A stretch of DNA of 64,000 nt from Herbinix sp. (GTDB lineage: Bacteria; Bacillota; Clostridia; Lachnospirales; Lachnospiraceae). This document shows positions 1-8,131 of the stretch, piece by piece. The stretch is from positions 1 to 64,000 of the forward strand of contig JAQUYQ010000001.1 of NCBI GenBank assembly GCA_028691795.1, in the 5' to 3' direction. The notes beneath the pieces were generated by a model, which worked only from the letters and a program-made list of their open reading frames with translations, did not search any database and was not told where the DNA came from. The number at the start of each line of letters is the position of its first letter. The stretch's first letter is position 1. A program made the translations under genes and the position numbers.

Positions 1-540
1 GACTTCCTCGATACTCAGACATACGGAGAGCTCTTTATTGTTGATGGAAAAGAACTTCCTCAATCCAAGAAGAGCTTTATCGATTCAAAATCAGAGACAA
101 ACCCGAAACCTAAACATCGGCTCGCCAATACCCAGTTCCGCGTGACCGATTTCAAACATAAGAAACTTTGTTGGAAACGCTTTGGAGACAATTTCGTCTA
201 TGTTGATGACGAGTATATGTTCAGTATCTACTCCGATCTTCATGCTTCTCCGGCGATGTTTACCCTAAAAATCAATGAGCGCAAAGGGCCCAATGTCCTT
301 TACTTTAAGCAATCTACTAGTATTACTGAGCTCATGGATATTTGTGAGACAATTGTCAATGGACCTGAATATCTTTCTGAAGAGAAGCCTTCTGATCCTG
401 TTTTGACAACAAGTCCTATCAATGTACCCAAGACCAAAGGTGATCTTGATGATCTCCTTTTAGATGAAAACGGCCTCAGTGTTTCAGACACATTGAAGGT
501 TGTTGAATCGTTCTTCAAAAAGAAAAAAGAAGAGTCGTAA
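1..540 (+). CDS. C-terminal part of an unrecognised protein (5' end outside window)
   Basis: The frame is open from the first base to the TAA at 538-540, so 179 residues of a larger protein are visible. A GTG at 142 is in frame, but nothing marks it as the true start because the frame stays open upstream. I do not recognise the family. The visible part is soluble-looking and mixed in charge, has a variable Pro/Ser/Thr-rich linker about 50 residues from the end, and finishes with a basic FFKKKKEES tail. Codon use is richer in C and G in wobble positions than in the neighbouring RNA polymerase gene, which may mean strong expression. The last codons form the left arm of a strong terminator. Confidence 0.7.
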   Translation, partial: DFLDTQTYGELFIVDGKELPQSKKSFIDSKSETNPKPKHRLANTQFRVTDFKHKKLCWKRFGDNFVYVDDEYMFSIYSDLHASPAMFTLKINERKGPNVLYFKQSTSITELMDICETIVNGPEYLSEEKPSDPVLTTSPINVPKTKGDLDDLLLDENGLSVSDTLKVVESFFKKKKEES

Positions 541-557
541 TGACTCTTCTTTTTTTG
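523..557 (+). terminator. Rho-independent terminator overlapping the stop codon
   Basis: Perfect 14-bp inverted repeat (523-536 with 542-555) with a 5-nt loop containing the TAA stop. The right arm merges into a run of T. It ends the upstream gene before the promoter-like motif at 571. Confidence 0.9.
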
Positions 558-570
558 GTCTTTATTAAAA

Positions 571-582
571 GTATATATTATA
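571..582 (+). promoter_or_regulatory. Candidate phage promoter motif GTATATATTATA
   Basis: Same 11-mer GTATATATTAT as at 2985 and 8705, with close variants at 5597 and 45037. It lies in the intergenic gap between a terminator and the RNA polymerase gene, 73 nt before the ATG. No good host -35/-10 pair is obvious. Which polymerase reads it is not known from sequence. Confidence 0.5.
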
Positions 583-590
583 GAATAGAA

Positions 591-610
591 ATAAATGTTA
601 TTAATAACAT
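591..610 (+). promoter_or_regulatory. 5' leader palindrome
   Basis: Perfect 20-nt palindrome (arms AAATGTTATT and AATAACATTT) about 10 nt after the promoter-like motif and 34 nt before the start codon. It lacks a following T-run, so it looks like a leader hairpin rather than a terminator. Similar leader hairpins precede other genes here. Confidence 0.4.
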
Positions 611-643
611 TTGTTATAACTAATAATAAGAGAGGTTGATAAT

Positions 644-2905
644 ATGGCTACCAGATTGGAAGTTGTTAATCTCGAACGAGAAAAAAGAAAAGACATGGCA
701 ATTGGCAAAGGAATTGAAATCTTTGAACCAACATTCAATAACAAGAAAGAAAAGAATTATAATGGATTATTAAGTCCGTTCTTTTCGACGGATTGGGATG
801 ATGGTGATGAGGCATTCGCAGAGAGGTATTCATGTGAATGTGGGAAAACGACTGGAGGTATATTTGAAGGAGAAACTTGCCCCCATTGTGGCAAAGAAGT
901 AGTCTTTGTTGATATCGATATCACAAAGACGGGTTGGATGACTATTATGGATTTCCATATTATGAATCCGATTGCATATTTAAAATTGAGATCCTTTATT
1001 GGAAAGGAACCGCTGGCAATTATAACGAGCACTGATAAAACGATTGAAACTAAAAAGGTTCCGACAAAATATATTGCCATTGGGTTAATCGGGTTAAAGG
1101 AAAACTTCATTGATATTCTCGATTATTATTATTCGAAGAAGAAATCAAAGACACTCGAGTATTCCGAAATACTTGATATGTTTAACAAGGGGACTGCCTT
1201 TACCAACTCTATACCGGTTATGTCGACAATTTTAAGACCCTATAGCAATATAAACAATAGGTTATCGTTTAGTACTATAGGAAAGAAGTATGAACCTATG
1301 AGAGGTTCTGTTGAATCGTTGAATCGTATTATTGAGGATAATATCGGTTCATTGAATGATGACAAAATGATGGCGATAAATAAGAAACTTAAAGTAATTC
1401 AGAAACGATATTTAGCTTTATTTGATGAAGTATTTAGTTTGATTAATGGCAAAGATGGACATATAAGAGATCAACTACTCGGTGGCAGAATTAATTTTTC
1501 ATCTAGAAATGTAATCGTTTCAGATGAATTTTTAAGAGTCAACGAGATTACTTTATCATATCAAGCGTTCTTAGAATTATATCGTTATGAGTTAATAGCC
1601 AACTTAGTAAAAATTCACGATATTAGTATTAGTGAAGCAATCAATGAGATATCTTGGGGTAAAATAAATTACTCTAAGAAACTTCATAGCTTAATGAAGC
1701 ATCTTATAGATAAATATGAGTATCGTGTTTTAATAAATAGAAATCCTAGATAACTGGGGCATATTATAGTGATATAATATGCGATCTTCTTTAATTGCGG
1801 GGACGGGAGTAAGTAATCTCCACGAAAGTGAATGCTCCATCTGGAATTTATATTCTGGATTCCTAAAGCTCTACGTACTAAGTATATATAGCAATATGTA
1901 TATGGCCACAATTAACTACTGTGGGTATAGTAAAAAGCGTATGAGATATATGGTCAATCCGCAGCCAAGTGACTCTTAACAGAGTTGAAGGTTCAACGAC
2001 TATCGAAAGCTATACAGTGTTAAATTTAACACTTGAAAATAAGGTATCATTGTATACACGAAGCGAGTAGAGTAGAGTTCAAGTGAATTCGAAATGGGAA
2101 GGGTCTATTAATTTAGATCATGATATAGTCTGGTATCCTATAGAAATATAGGGAAGTTCATAAGAGAACTGCGTAGATTAACGACCTACGTGAACACAAC
2201 GACAATAGATTTCGGATCTATTCTAAGTATGAGAATCAAAGATGTTACTCATAGTTCAGATGATGATTTTACAATGTCTATTCCAATACAATCTCTATCA
2301 GTTTTAAATGCGGATCAACTATGAGGTCCGGACGTTTGGTAACAAACAGTCGTAGTTCCTTGTGAACGCTTAACAAGCGGTGTGTGAATTCGATTCATGC
2401 TAACGGTAGAAGCTAAATAAGATTAAGTACGAATACGCTTCGTAAGAGAGCCTACGGTCCATGATAGTTCATGGATAGCAGGTGGTACCGTGCCAAGTCC
2501 TAAAGAGGACCGTCTATAAATGCAATACACAGTCATCTTCGCCATGATTAAGTATTGACTGCGACGTGTTATAGGAAAGGTGTAGAGACTATCCAAAGCA
2601 TAATTTAATTATGTGAGTAGAGTACCCGTTTGGTGGAATGCTTAACGTGGGAAGCGCAAGGCTCCTGTGTAGAAATACATAGGATGGAAATATAGTCCAC
2701 CGAGAGTATGAAAATATTCATAAAGGTGTTCGATGGAGATATATTGAATATCATCAGCTTGAAAACAGAGAAGATGATAAAAGACTTTGAAAATAATGAC
2801 CCAACTAATTCTATGTATATATCGAATAATGACGGTTTATTTAATCCTGATTTTAATCTTATTAAAGACCAGATTATTTCGCTATATCAATTTAACAATA
2901 TATGA
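644..2905 (+). CDS. RNA polymerase beta' subunit, N-terminal part; gene split into three exons by two group I introns
   Basis: The spliced coding sequence is 644-1747, 2202-2315 and 2729-2905, with both introns between codons, giving 464 residues. Exon 1 has a Cys4 zinc site (C64, C66, C79, C82) and the beta' clamp/lid signature LLGGRINFSSRNVIV (from about residue 278), matching bacterial LLGKRVDFSGRSVIV. Joining exons 1 and 2 restores NRNPTIDFGSIL, the NRAPT-type motif. Joining exons 2 and 3 restores NADFDGD, the catalytic loop whose three Asp bind Mg2+ (here D406, D408, D410). The protein stops 54 residues after that motif, so the rest of beta' must be a separate gene, as in other jumbo phages with split polymerase subunits. 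Start ATG 644 follows AGAGAGGTTGATAAT. It probably forms part of a phage multisubunit RNA polymerase; whether virion or non-virion is not decidable here. Confidence 0.9.
1748..2201 (+). ncRNA. Group I intron 1 of the beta' gene (454 nt, no internal ORF)
   Basis: It interrupts NRNP|TIDF. The 5' exon ends in CCT and the intron ends in G, as group I splicing requires. Core elements: AATTGCGGGGAC (P4 side) at about 1793, TTCAACGACTATC (P6/P7 side) at about 1992, and GATATAGTC (second P7 strand) at about 2122. The core is largely the same as in the intron at 61551-62013, with paired substitutions in one stem. No homing-endonuclease reading frame is present. The 66-residue ORF inside it is simply intron core. 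Confidence 0.88.
2316..2728 (+). ncRNA. Group I intron 2 of the beta' gene (413 nt, no internal ORF)
   Basis: It interrupts the catalytic motif as NAD|FDGD. The 5' exon end CGGAT can pair with GTCCG at about 2326-2330 in the intron, putting the required U-G pair at the splice site (P1). AGACTAT near 2588 and ATAGTCC near 2693 form P7, and the intron ends in G before TTC. It shares GTGAGTAGAGTAC with the intron in the topoisomerase gene, but most of the rest differs, so it is a more distant relative of the other two. Confidence 0.85.
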
Positions 2906-2911
2906 TTAATA

Positions 2912-2965
2912 AAATGGGATGTATAAGACTTATTAAAGTCTTATACATCCCATTTATTTTTTTTC
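2912..2965 (+). terminator. Rho-independent terminator after the beta' gene
   Basis: Perfect 19-bp inverted repeat (2912-2930 with 2937-2955), 6-nt loop, then a T-rich tract. It starts 7 nt after the beta' stop codon. Confidence 0.92.
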
Positions 2966-2984
2966 GTATTTTTTGCTTTGATGA

Positions 2985-2997
2985 GTATATATTATAT
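2985..2997 (+). promoter_or_regulatory. Candidate phage promoter motif GTATATATTATAT
   Basis: Copy of the motif at 571 and 8705, directly after a terminator and upstream of the 3138 gene. The distance to the ATG (153 nt) is longer than for the other copies because a hairpin-containing leader lies between. Confidence 0.5.
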
Positions 2998-3040
2998 CAG
3001 TGTAAGATATATAGAAAGGTTTATTTATTATAAGACAGTA

Positions 3041-3071
3041 TAAGAGGTTGGCTATCATAGTCAACCTCTTA
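3041..3071 (+). promoter_or_regulatory. Leader hairpin, attenuator-like
   Basis: 10-bp inverted repeat (3041-3050 with 3062-3071) followed by a short T-rich stretch, located between the promoter-like motif and the ribosome binding site of the 3138 gene. It could be a stabilising leader hairpin or a weak terminator/attenuator. A frame with a TTG at 3048 runs through it without a ribosome binding site. Confidence 0.5.
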
Positions 3072-3137
3072 TTTTATATAAATAATCATCAATTGACCAA
3101 TCATAAAATAAAATTATTTAAGAAGGGAAGATACAAA

Positions 3138-3956
3138 ATGTTTAAAATTACCGATATCAAAATCAATACCTATAATAGGGTATTGATAAAGTTTTCCGAT
3201 GAGATTAAGGGTCTGACAATAGATCAACTGAGATCTCGGATATCCTGTTTTTCGTATATCGAGGCCCATGACTCTGATGGAAAGATCGAGATTATGATTG
3301 AGACGAGTTCTAGCTATGGACTTGTGTATATTCGATGCGATCCTAAAAATGCGGAAATTCCAACAAAAATTGGAATCAGAGACATTGATCTCGACTGGTT
3401 TAAACTCGATCTGGCCGCTGACCTGAGAAGCCACTTTATCAATTCCGGATTCGGTCTCTCATTGGATTATATAACCAACATGAGATATTGCCGCCATTAT
3501 ATCAATGACAGAGATATCAACGAACTCATTGATGAGAAAGATTTTCGCAAGATTGTTGGACGAGCGGTTTTCAAAAACCCCGATGACCAGTTAGAAGACA
3601 TCCTCAAGGTAACCAAAAAGGTAGCAAGAAAATTCAGTAAAGAGAAACTCTTCACCAGATTATCCAAATTTTCTCATATCCACTTAAAAATGGAAGATTC
3701 TGATATACTCATAGTCGATTGTGGTCTGCATCATAGTGCTTTGATGATTATAGCTGGCGATATAATTCCCAATTTAATTGAGTTTATACACAATGGTAAT
3801 TTCCGTTATCAGGTAGACCATTTTCGAAAAAATTGTCCCGATGATCTGGAATTCATTTCTGTTAATTGGGGGCGTCAAATTAGTGTTAAATATAGCGATT
3901 ATGTGAAGCCCCGAAAGAAGCGTCCCAATAAGACTATAAACGATACGTCTAAATAA
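3138..3956 (+). CDS. Unrecognised protein, 272 residues
   Basis: ATG 3138 follows AGAAGGGAAGATACAAA, essentially the same leader that precedes the next gene at 3974, so I prefer it to an in-frame TTG at 3048 that sits in a hairpin. No signal peptide or membrane segment. The first about 100 residues look like an alternating beta domain (MFKITDIKINTYNRVLIKF), the middle is basic, and the tail is Lys/Arg-rich (KPRKKRPNK). No family recognised. G/C-richer codons (GATCTCGACTGG) resemble those of the 1-540 gene. Probably cotranscribed with 3974. Confidence 0.75.
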   Translation: MFKITDIKINTYNRVLIKFSDEIKGLTIDQLRSRISCFSYIEAHDSDGKIEIMIETSSSYGLVYIRCDPKNAEIPTKIGIRDIDLDWFKLDLAADLRSHFINSGFGLSLDYITNMRYCRHYINDRDINELIDEKDFRKIVGRAVFKNPDDQLEDILKVTKKVARKFSKEKLFTRLSKFSHIHLKMEDSDILIVDCGLHHSALMIIAGDIIPNLIEFIHNGNFRYQVDHFRKNCPDDLEFISVNWGRQISVKYSDYVKPRKKRPNKTINDTSK

Positions 3957-3973
3957 GAAGGGAAGATACAAAA

Positions 3974-4276
3974 ATGAACATTCAGCAGTTGATCAACTTG
4001 CTCGAATCCTTGGATTACAATTTTATGGTGGCCAAAGACGACACTCAGAAAAAGACGGTATTTTATGTGGAGACCAACGTTTCCAATAAAATTATTATCG
4101 TCGAGTTTGACAATCCTCATTCGTATTATGCTCGGCTTTATATTACCCTTGCGGGCAAGAACGCATTCAGTGTAATGCGCGACGATTTGCTGAGAGCATC
4201 ATTTGAGGCCAATCAGTTTTCTATGATTTCCCATTATCCCGGAACAAAGGTATTTGAATTCCGGGATAATGGGTAA
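3974..4276 (+). CDS. Unrecognised small protein, 100 residues
   Basis: ATG 3974 lies 17 nt after the preceding stop behind the repeated AGAAGGGAAGATACAAAA leader. The product starts MNIQQLINLLESLDYNF and has mixed alpha/beta character with no motif I know. The duplicated leader suggests these two genes are translated at similar rates. Confidence 0.72.
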   Translation: MNIQQLINLLESLDYNFMVAKDDTQKKTVFYVETNVSNKIIIVEFDNPHSYYARLYITLAGKNAFSVMRDDLLRASFEANQFSMISHYPGTKVFEFRDNG

Positions 4277-4356
4277 AATACTAATTCCTAGTAAACGGAA
4301 TCTTATTTCATTATTTGGAATAATATAAACCCATATTTTTTAAAGGAGATATTCAA

Positions 4357-5310
4357 ATGAAAAAAATAATATCGATCATGCTCGTGGTCTTTATGGTTAT
4401 CATTGTTTCTGGTTGCAACACTATAACTCGAGTTCCTGATAAACAAATAGAGGAATTCCAAAAATGTGATTTTTCTGATGAGTATTGGAGCGAACTTTAC
4501 AAATATTGGCCTTCAATGGATGATCAACAAAAGTCTTCTGTTTTAAGGGCATTAGATGACGCCATATACAAGAACTTTGTAAGTTATGGTCAAATTAATG
4601 CTGAATTAGAAGGATTGGAAGCACTGGATTTTGCTTTAATACACGGGCCTCTCAATCTTGCTCTTAAAGAGACATGGGCCTTAGAATTTTACCTGTTTGT
4701 TGATTATTACGACATCAGTGATGAAGGACTTCAGTGCTATAAATTACTTTATCTGACTAGGGATTACGTTTATATTTACAATTTTCAGATTCGTATCTTA
4801 AAGGATCTGGATATGACAGTATGGCAATCTTATGAAACGCGGTTATATGTTACAAATTTGGTGAAGCTCTACGGTGAGAGTGAAGATGGATACAATATGT
4901 ATATAGACCAGGATGATTATTCTCACATAGAATCACTGGTTAAGGTACCGAAAGATGTTTCTGTAAAATTTGGTAAAAATTATTTATATCTTTATAATAC
5001 TCTAGATCCCCTTGTTGTAAAATCCAATGATGGTTTCACCTACACATATCAAGTGTCAAGATGCCTTTCAAAGGATGAGTTTTCTCAAATATTAAAACAC
5101 CACTATGCTGTTGATTCATTCATCGAACTTTCCTTTATATACAACATGCTTCTCGTATATCCAGAGACAGAATACACATTTGATCTTGAAAAAGCGATGG
5201 AAGATATAGATCAATTGGTTCTCGGAGATAACTTGAACTATGTTATAGAAAGTTCTTATTCACCGATAGCAGTTGGTCTATTTTTCAAGATATTGGAAAT
5301 TGACTATTGA
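4357..5310 (+). CDS. Predicted phage-encoded lipoprotein, 317 residues
   Basis: ATG 4357 has AAAGGAG 8 nt upstream. The N-terminus is a lipoprotein signal: two Lys, a hydrophobic stretch (IISIMLVVFMVIIV) and the lipobox VSGC with Cys20 as the predicted lipidation site. The mature part is acidic and Tyr-rich, without a domain I recognise. It should be anchored on the outer face of the cytoplasmic membrane. Phage lipoproteins of known role often block superinfecting phage; that function here is only a suggestion. It could also be an acquired host gene. Confidence 0.75.
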   Translation: MKKIISIMLVVFMVIIVSGCNTITRVPDKQIEEFQKCDFSDEYWSELYKYWPSMDDQQKSSVLRALDDAIYKNFVSYGQINAELEGLEALDFALIHGPLNLALKETWALEFYLFVDYYDISDEGLQCYKLLYLTRDYVYIYNFQIRILKDLDMTVWQSYETRLYVTNLVKLYGESEDGYNMYIDQDDYSHIESLVKVPKDVSVKFGKNYLYLYNTLDPLVVKSNDGFTYTYQVSRCLSKDEFSQILKHHYAVDSFIELSFIYNMLLVYPETEYTFDLEKAMEDIDQLVLGDNLNYVIESSYSPIAVGLFFKILEIDY

Positions 5311-5363
5311 ATTAACAAGTTCTAAGATTTATCACATCAATTAAAAACAAAGGAGAAATGGTT

Positions 5364-5552
5364 ATGTACAATCTTATCAATTATCTTTTCAAAGTTCTCA
5401 ATCTTGTAAAGGACATCGAAGCTGGGATGAAGGACGGACCTGGTCGTGGTCGTCTTGTAGTTAAGTATGAAGGCAAGTTTTATGTACTCGAGGCTACAGC
5501 AATCGAGGCTTCTGATAACGATATGTCAAGTCTTCTCAACATCTTCGGGTAA
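5364..5552 (+). CDS. Unrecognised small protein, 62 residues
   Basis: Two in-frame ATGs occur. The one at 5358 is only 2 nt from the AAAGGAG site, while 5364 has normal spacing, so I call 5364. The product has an amphipathic N-terminal helix (YLFKVLNLVKDIEAG), a glycine-rich turn (DGPGRGRLVV) and a short acidic tail. Codons are C/G-richer than neighbours, suggesting high expression. A strong terminator follows 8 nt after the stop. Confidence 0.68.
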   Translation: MYNLINYLFKVLNLVKDIEAGMKDGPGRGRLVVKYEGKFYVLEATAIEASDNDMSSLLNIFG

Positions 5553-5559
5553 AGAAATC

Positions 5560-5593
5560 GAGGGTGGTGATATCACCACCCTCTTTCTTTTTT
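5560..5593 (+). terminator. Rho-independent terminator
   Basis: Perfect 12-bp arms GAGGGTGGTGAT / ATCACCACCCTC (5560-5571 with 5572-5583) followed by TTTCTTTTTT. Confidence 0.9.
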
Positions 5594-5594
5594 A

Positions 5595-5609
5595 GATTAT
5601 ATATTATTA
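5595..5609 (+). promoter_or_regulatory. Candidate phage promoter motif variant GATTATATATTATTA
   Basis: Variant of the recurring motif immediately after a terminator, with its core 69 nt before the ATG at 5666. The same core-to-start distance is found for the copy at 8705. Confidence 0.45.
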
Positions 5610-5665
5610 CTTTACAACACGATCAATACAATATGGTAATAAAATAATATGGAGGGATAGATTAT

Positions 5666-6154
5666 ATGGACTTGATTCAATATAATATTCCAATTTTTAA
5701 AGATGATAAAGAAGCATCAAAATGGTTAAAAAAGAATATTCGCTATGAAACCTTTAGAGTATTAAAATCATATAAAGATGTTGTCGGAGAAAAAAGAGGA
5801 GACTGTCATAGTCAAGCCATATTGATTAAATATATACTTCAACGATTAAAAATGAAACCAAGAAGATTGTTTTTCATAGAATACAATAGCTCGGATAATA
5901 AAGGAGGAATGACCCACACTTTAGTTTATTATAATAAAAATGGAAAAATATATTGGCTAGAGAATGCATGGGGTGGGTCAATGAACACAATTCATGGACC
6001 ATTTAAAAATATAACCGAACTTAAAGAATATATCAATAGTATTCATAACAGAATGAGTTCGAGTAAAAAATATAATAAACTAAAATTTGCCCATGTGAAA
6101 AATGTTACTGTTGGGATGAAATTAGGAGAATATGTATCATCCTGTTTAGAATAA
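5666..6154 (+). CDS. Transglutaminase-like / papain-fold cysteine enzyme, 162 residues
   Basis: Start ATG 5666 follows GGAGGGATAGATTAT. The sequence holds the triad layout of bacterial transglutaminase-like proteins: RGDCHSQA with candidate nucleophile C47, then MTHTLVYY with H84, then IYWLENAWG with E99 (or N100) on the next strand. Such folds act as peptidases, amidases or cross-linkers. No signal peptide, so likely cytoplasmic or virion-associated. The substrate cannot be inferred. It heads a plus-strand run with the HAD-like gene (gap 22 nt). Confidence 0.62.
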   Translation: MDLIQYNIPIFKDDKEASKWLKKNIRYETFRVLKSYKDVVGEKRGDCHSQAILIKYILQRLKMKPRRLFFIEYNSSDNKGGMTHTLVYYNKNGKIYWLENAWGGSMNTIHGPFKNITELKEYINSIHNRMSSSKKYNKLKFAHVKNVTVGMKLGEYVSSCLE

Positions 6155-6176
6155 TAAAATGAAGGAGTCTAATAAT

Positions 6177-6860
6177 ATGATAAATTTATTGTTTTTGGAC
6201 ATCGATGGAGTTATAAACACTCCAATTCCACAAATTAAAGGAGATACAATAACAAAACCCACATTATTTAACTATGATGGAATCGCAAACCGTCAAGCAC
6301 TTCTTCTTATAAGTTATCTCTGCGCTAAATATAATTTATCAATTGTTATAAGTTCTTCTTGGAGAAAATATGTTGAGCTCTCGTCGTTATCCAAATTATT
6401 ATATAAAAACGGATTACATGTATCCGTTCCGATAATCGGGAAAACCCCCGTTTATGACTATGAAAAAAGGGGTGTTGAAATTCGGGAATATTTATTAGAA
6501 AATCCAAAGTATAATGAATATTATATAATTGACGATGATGGAGATTTTTTAGATGATCAAAAAGATCATTTGATTCAGACGAATTGTTATAATGGGTTCA
6601 CTTTCTCAGATTATATGGAATTTGAGAATTTAATAAAACAAATCAGGAGGACGAAAAAAATGGAAAATAGTAGATCGGTTCTGACTGTTGAAGGATCTAA
6701 AACAACCCTTGAGCAGTATATAAAAGATAAAATTAAAATTCTTGAGGATTTTAGAATTCCTGATGAAGATATTCCAATGGAAAAATTCAGATGCTGTCGG
6801 ACGTTTAGCGAAGTTGAGCATATTTTTATTTCGACAAGGGATCAACAGTTCAGTAAATAA
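6177..6860 (+). CDS. HAD-superfamily phosphatase-like protein, 227 residues
   Basis: ATG 6177 has GAAGGAG 9 nt upstream; an in-frame ATG at 6159 lacks a site. Motif I is FLDIDGVIN (D8, D10), motif II is VISSSWRKY, and the C-terminal acidic motif is YIIDDDGDFLDD. This arrangement matches small HAD proteins found in phages and nucleic-acid repair contexts. After about residue 160 an unrelated tail of 67 residues starts at an in-frame ATG (6660) that has its own AGGAGG 8 nt upstream, so a separate short product may also be made. Confidence 0.72.
   Translation: MINLLFLDIDGVINTPIPQIKGDTITKPTLFNYDGIANRQALLLISYLCAKYNLSIVISSSWRKYVELSSLSKLLYKNGLHVSVPIIGKTPVYDYEKRGVEIREYLLENPKYNEYYIIDDDGDFLDDQKDHLIQTNCYNGFTFSDYMEFENLIKQIRRTKKMENSRSVLTVEGSKTTLEQYIKDKIKILEDFRIPDEDIPMEKFRCCRTFSEVEHIFISTRDQQFSK
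6660..6860 (+). CDS. Possible internal in-frame product of the HAD-like gene, 66 residues
   Basis: CAGGAGGACGAAAAAAATGG inside the reading frame is an excellent ribosome binding site, and the residues after it (MENSRSVLTVEG) look like a fresh N-terminus beyond the HAD core. This may be a second start giving a separate small protein, or a fused tail. Only the ribosome binding site and the domain boundary support it. Confidence 0.35.
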   Translation: MENSRSVLTVEGSKTTLEQYIKDKIKILEDFRIPDEDIPMEKFRCCRTFSEVEHIFISTRDQQFSK

Positions 6861-6880
6861 GTTGCAAAGGACTGATTTAT

Positions 6881-8116
6881 TTGAACTATCTTATTGGTCA
6901 AACCAGTATAGCTCATACATATGGCAACGTGACATGTGCTGTGGTCGAATGGATTAAGCACCAGTTTCCCCTAAATCATTTTAGATCAGTGGTGGTATCA
7001 TCCTCCATAGCATATAAAGAAATAAACTTGTTTACGGGAAATAGGTCTTTTTTTAAAAAGAAAAGACCTATTCTCTATATTAAACCACGAATCGAATTAA
7101 ACGATTCAGAGATGTTTATGCAAGGTACATTACTAACATCAAGAATCACTGATAGTTTTGTAGATGTTGACGTTAACAATCTACAGGCTTTTATGGAAGG
7201 AAAAAACAAAGAGTTTTATACCATGTTTCTATTAAATAGAATGAGAATGTATTTTGATGTCTTCATGATATTTGATACAAGAATATCTCAACTCAATAAT
7301 GCTATTTATTTTAGTAACATGGTGAGACAAGAGAGACCGTTTATGATAGAGACTTGTTTAGAGTCTCTAATCCCGGAACAAATCATCACGATGATATCTA
7401 AGGATAATAATATCCCGATATTTGATGATAATGGTTCGGTGAGTCCGTTTATGGAGTTCATGAATTCTCAGTCTCATTATCCTGTGACATATAAACTTAA
7501 AAACTCGAGTGGTACTGATGAGTTCTTTAGATTTTATCCGGTAAATCTGGATACTACTATAGTGAACTTTAACGTCGATGATGGAGATAAAAAAGAAATG
7601 GTTGAAGATATATATCCGATAACCTTCTCTGTCATGTGTGATTTTAATACCGCTGGGTTATATTATTATTTCAGTAAGAAAAATACCATTATAGATTTCG
7701 ATACCAGTATAAGATTAGAAGACAATGGAAAAATAATTCCGATTTTTACTGTGAGCAATCTGTTTAACTATAATATTCCAACCGGTTTCAATATATATAC
7801 ATCATCCATGTATATGGTTGAGAGTAATATATATGAAGACGTGTTGGATATTTCGCCATTGTTTAGTGACGAAACGTTAACACTTATTAAATACCATAAG
7901 GATAATTCATTATCCTATAATCTGTTTTTGAAATTCAGAGTATTGAAAAACAACGTCGAGTTGGATGAATCTGAGTTCGAAGTTAATATTGATACAATGA
8001 AATTAACAACTAAAAAGGTTAATATCGATTCTACATATAGACTCATAATCTATATTAATACCCAGTATGCAAATGAGCTTGTGAAACGTTTGTATAATTT
8101 GGAAGTTGAAAAATAA
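6881..8116 (+). CDS. Unrecognised protein, possibly structural, 411 residues
   Basis: The frame starts at TTG 6881 with AAAGGA about 10 nt upstream, and no ATG near the start fits better. The product is rich in Asn, Asp, Ile and Phe, has alternating beta-strand patterns and no membrane segment. It resembles in composition the uncharacterised virion proteins of large phages, but I see no diagnostic motif. It lies 16 nt before the next gene, so the two are probably translated together. Confidence 0.65.
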   Translation: MNYLIGQTSIAHTYGNVTCAVVEWIKHQFPLNHFRSVVVSSSIAYKEINLFTGNRSFFKKKRPILYIKPRIELNDSEMFMQGTLLTSRITDSFVDVDVNNLQAFMEGKNKEFYTMFLLNRMRMYFDVFMIFDTRISQLNNAIYFSNMVRQERPFMIETCLESLIPEQIITMISKDNNIPIFDDNGSVSPFMEFMNSQSHYPVTYKLKNSSGTDEFFRFYPVNLDTTIVNFNVDDGDKKEMVEDIYPITFSVMCDFNTAGLYYYFSKKNTIIDFDTSIRLEDNGKIIPIFTVSNLFNYNIPTGFNIYTSSMYMVESNIYEDVLDISPLFSDETLTLIKYHKDNSLSYNLFLKFRVLKNNVELDESEFEVNIDTMKLTTKKVNIDSTYRLIIYINTQYANELVKRLYNLEVEK

Positions 8117-8131
8117 AAGGAGAGATTATAC

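Noticed and set aside
142..540. GTG at 142 as the start of a 132-residue gene
   Set aside because: The frame is open all the way to base 1 and there is no ribosome site before 142, so the gene begins outside the window.
1779..1979. 66-residue plus-strand ORF inside the first beta' intron, and its look-alike 61597-61782 in the topoisomerase intron
   Set aside because: They resemble each other only because both are intron core RNA (shared ends such as KKRMRYMVNPQPSDS). No LAGLIDADG, HNH or GIY-YIG motif and no proper ribosome site.
644..2905. Beta' gene read as a pseudogene broken by stops
   Set aside because: Removing two segments with group I features restores two universally conserved motifs exactly in frame, so splicing explains the stops better than decay.
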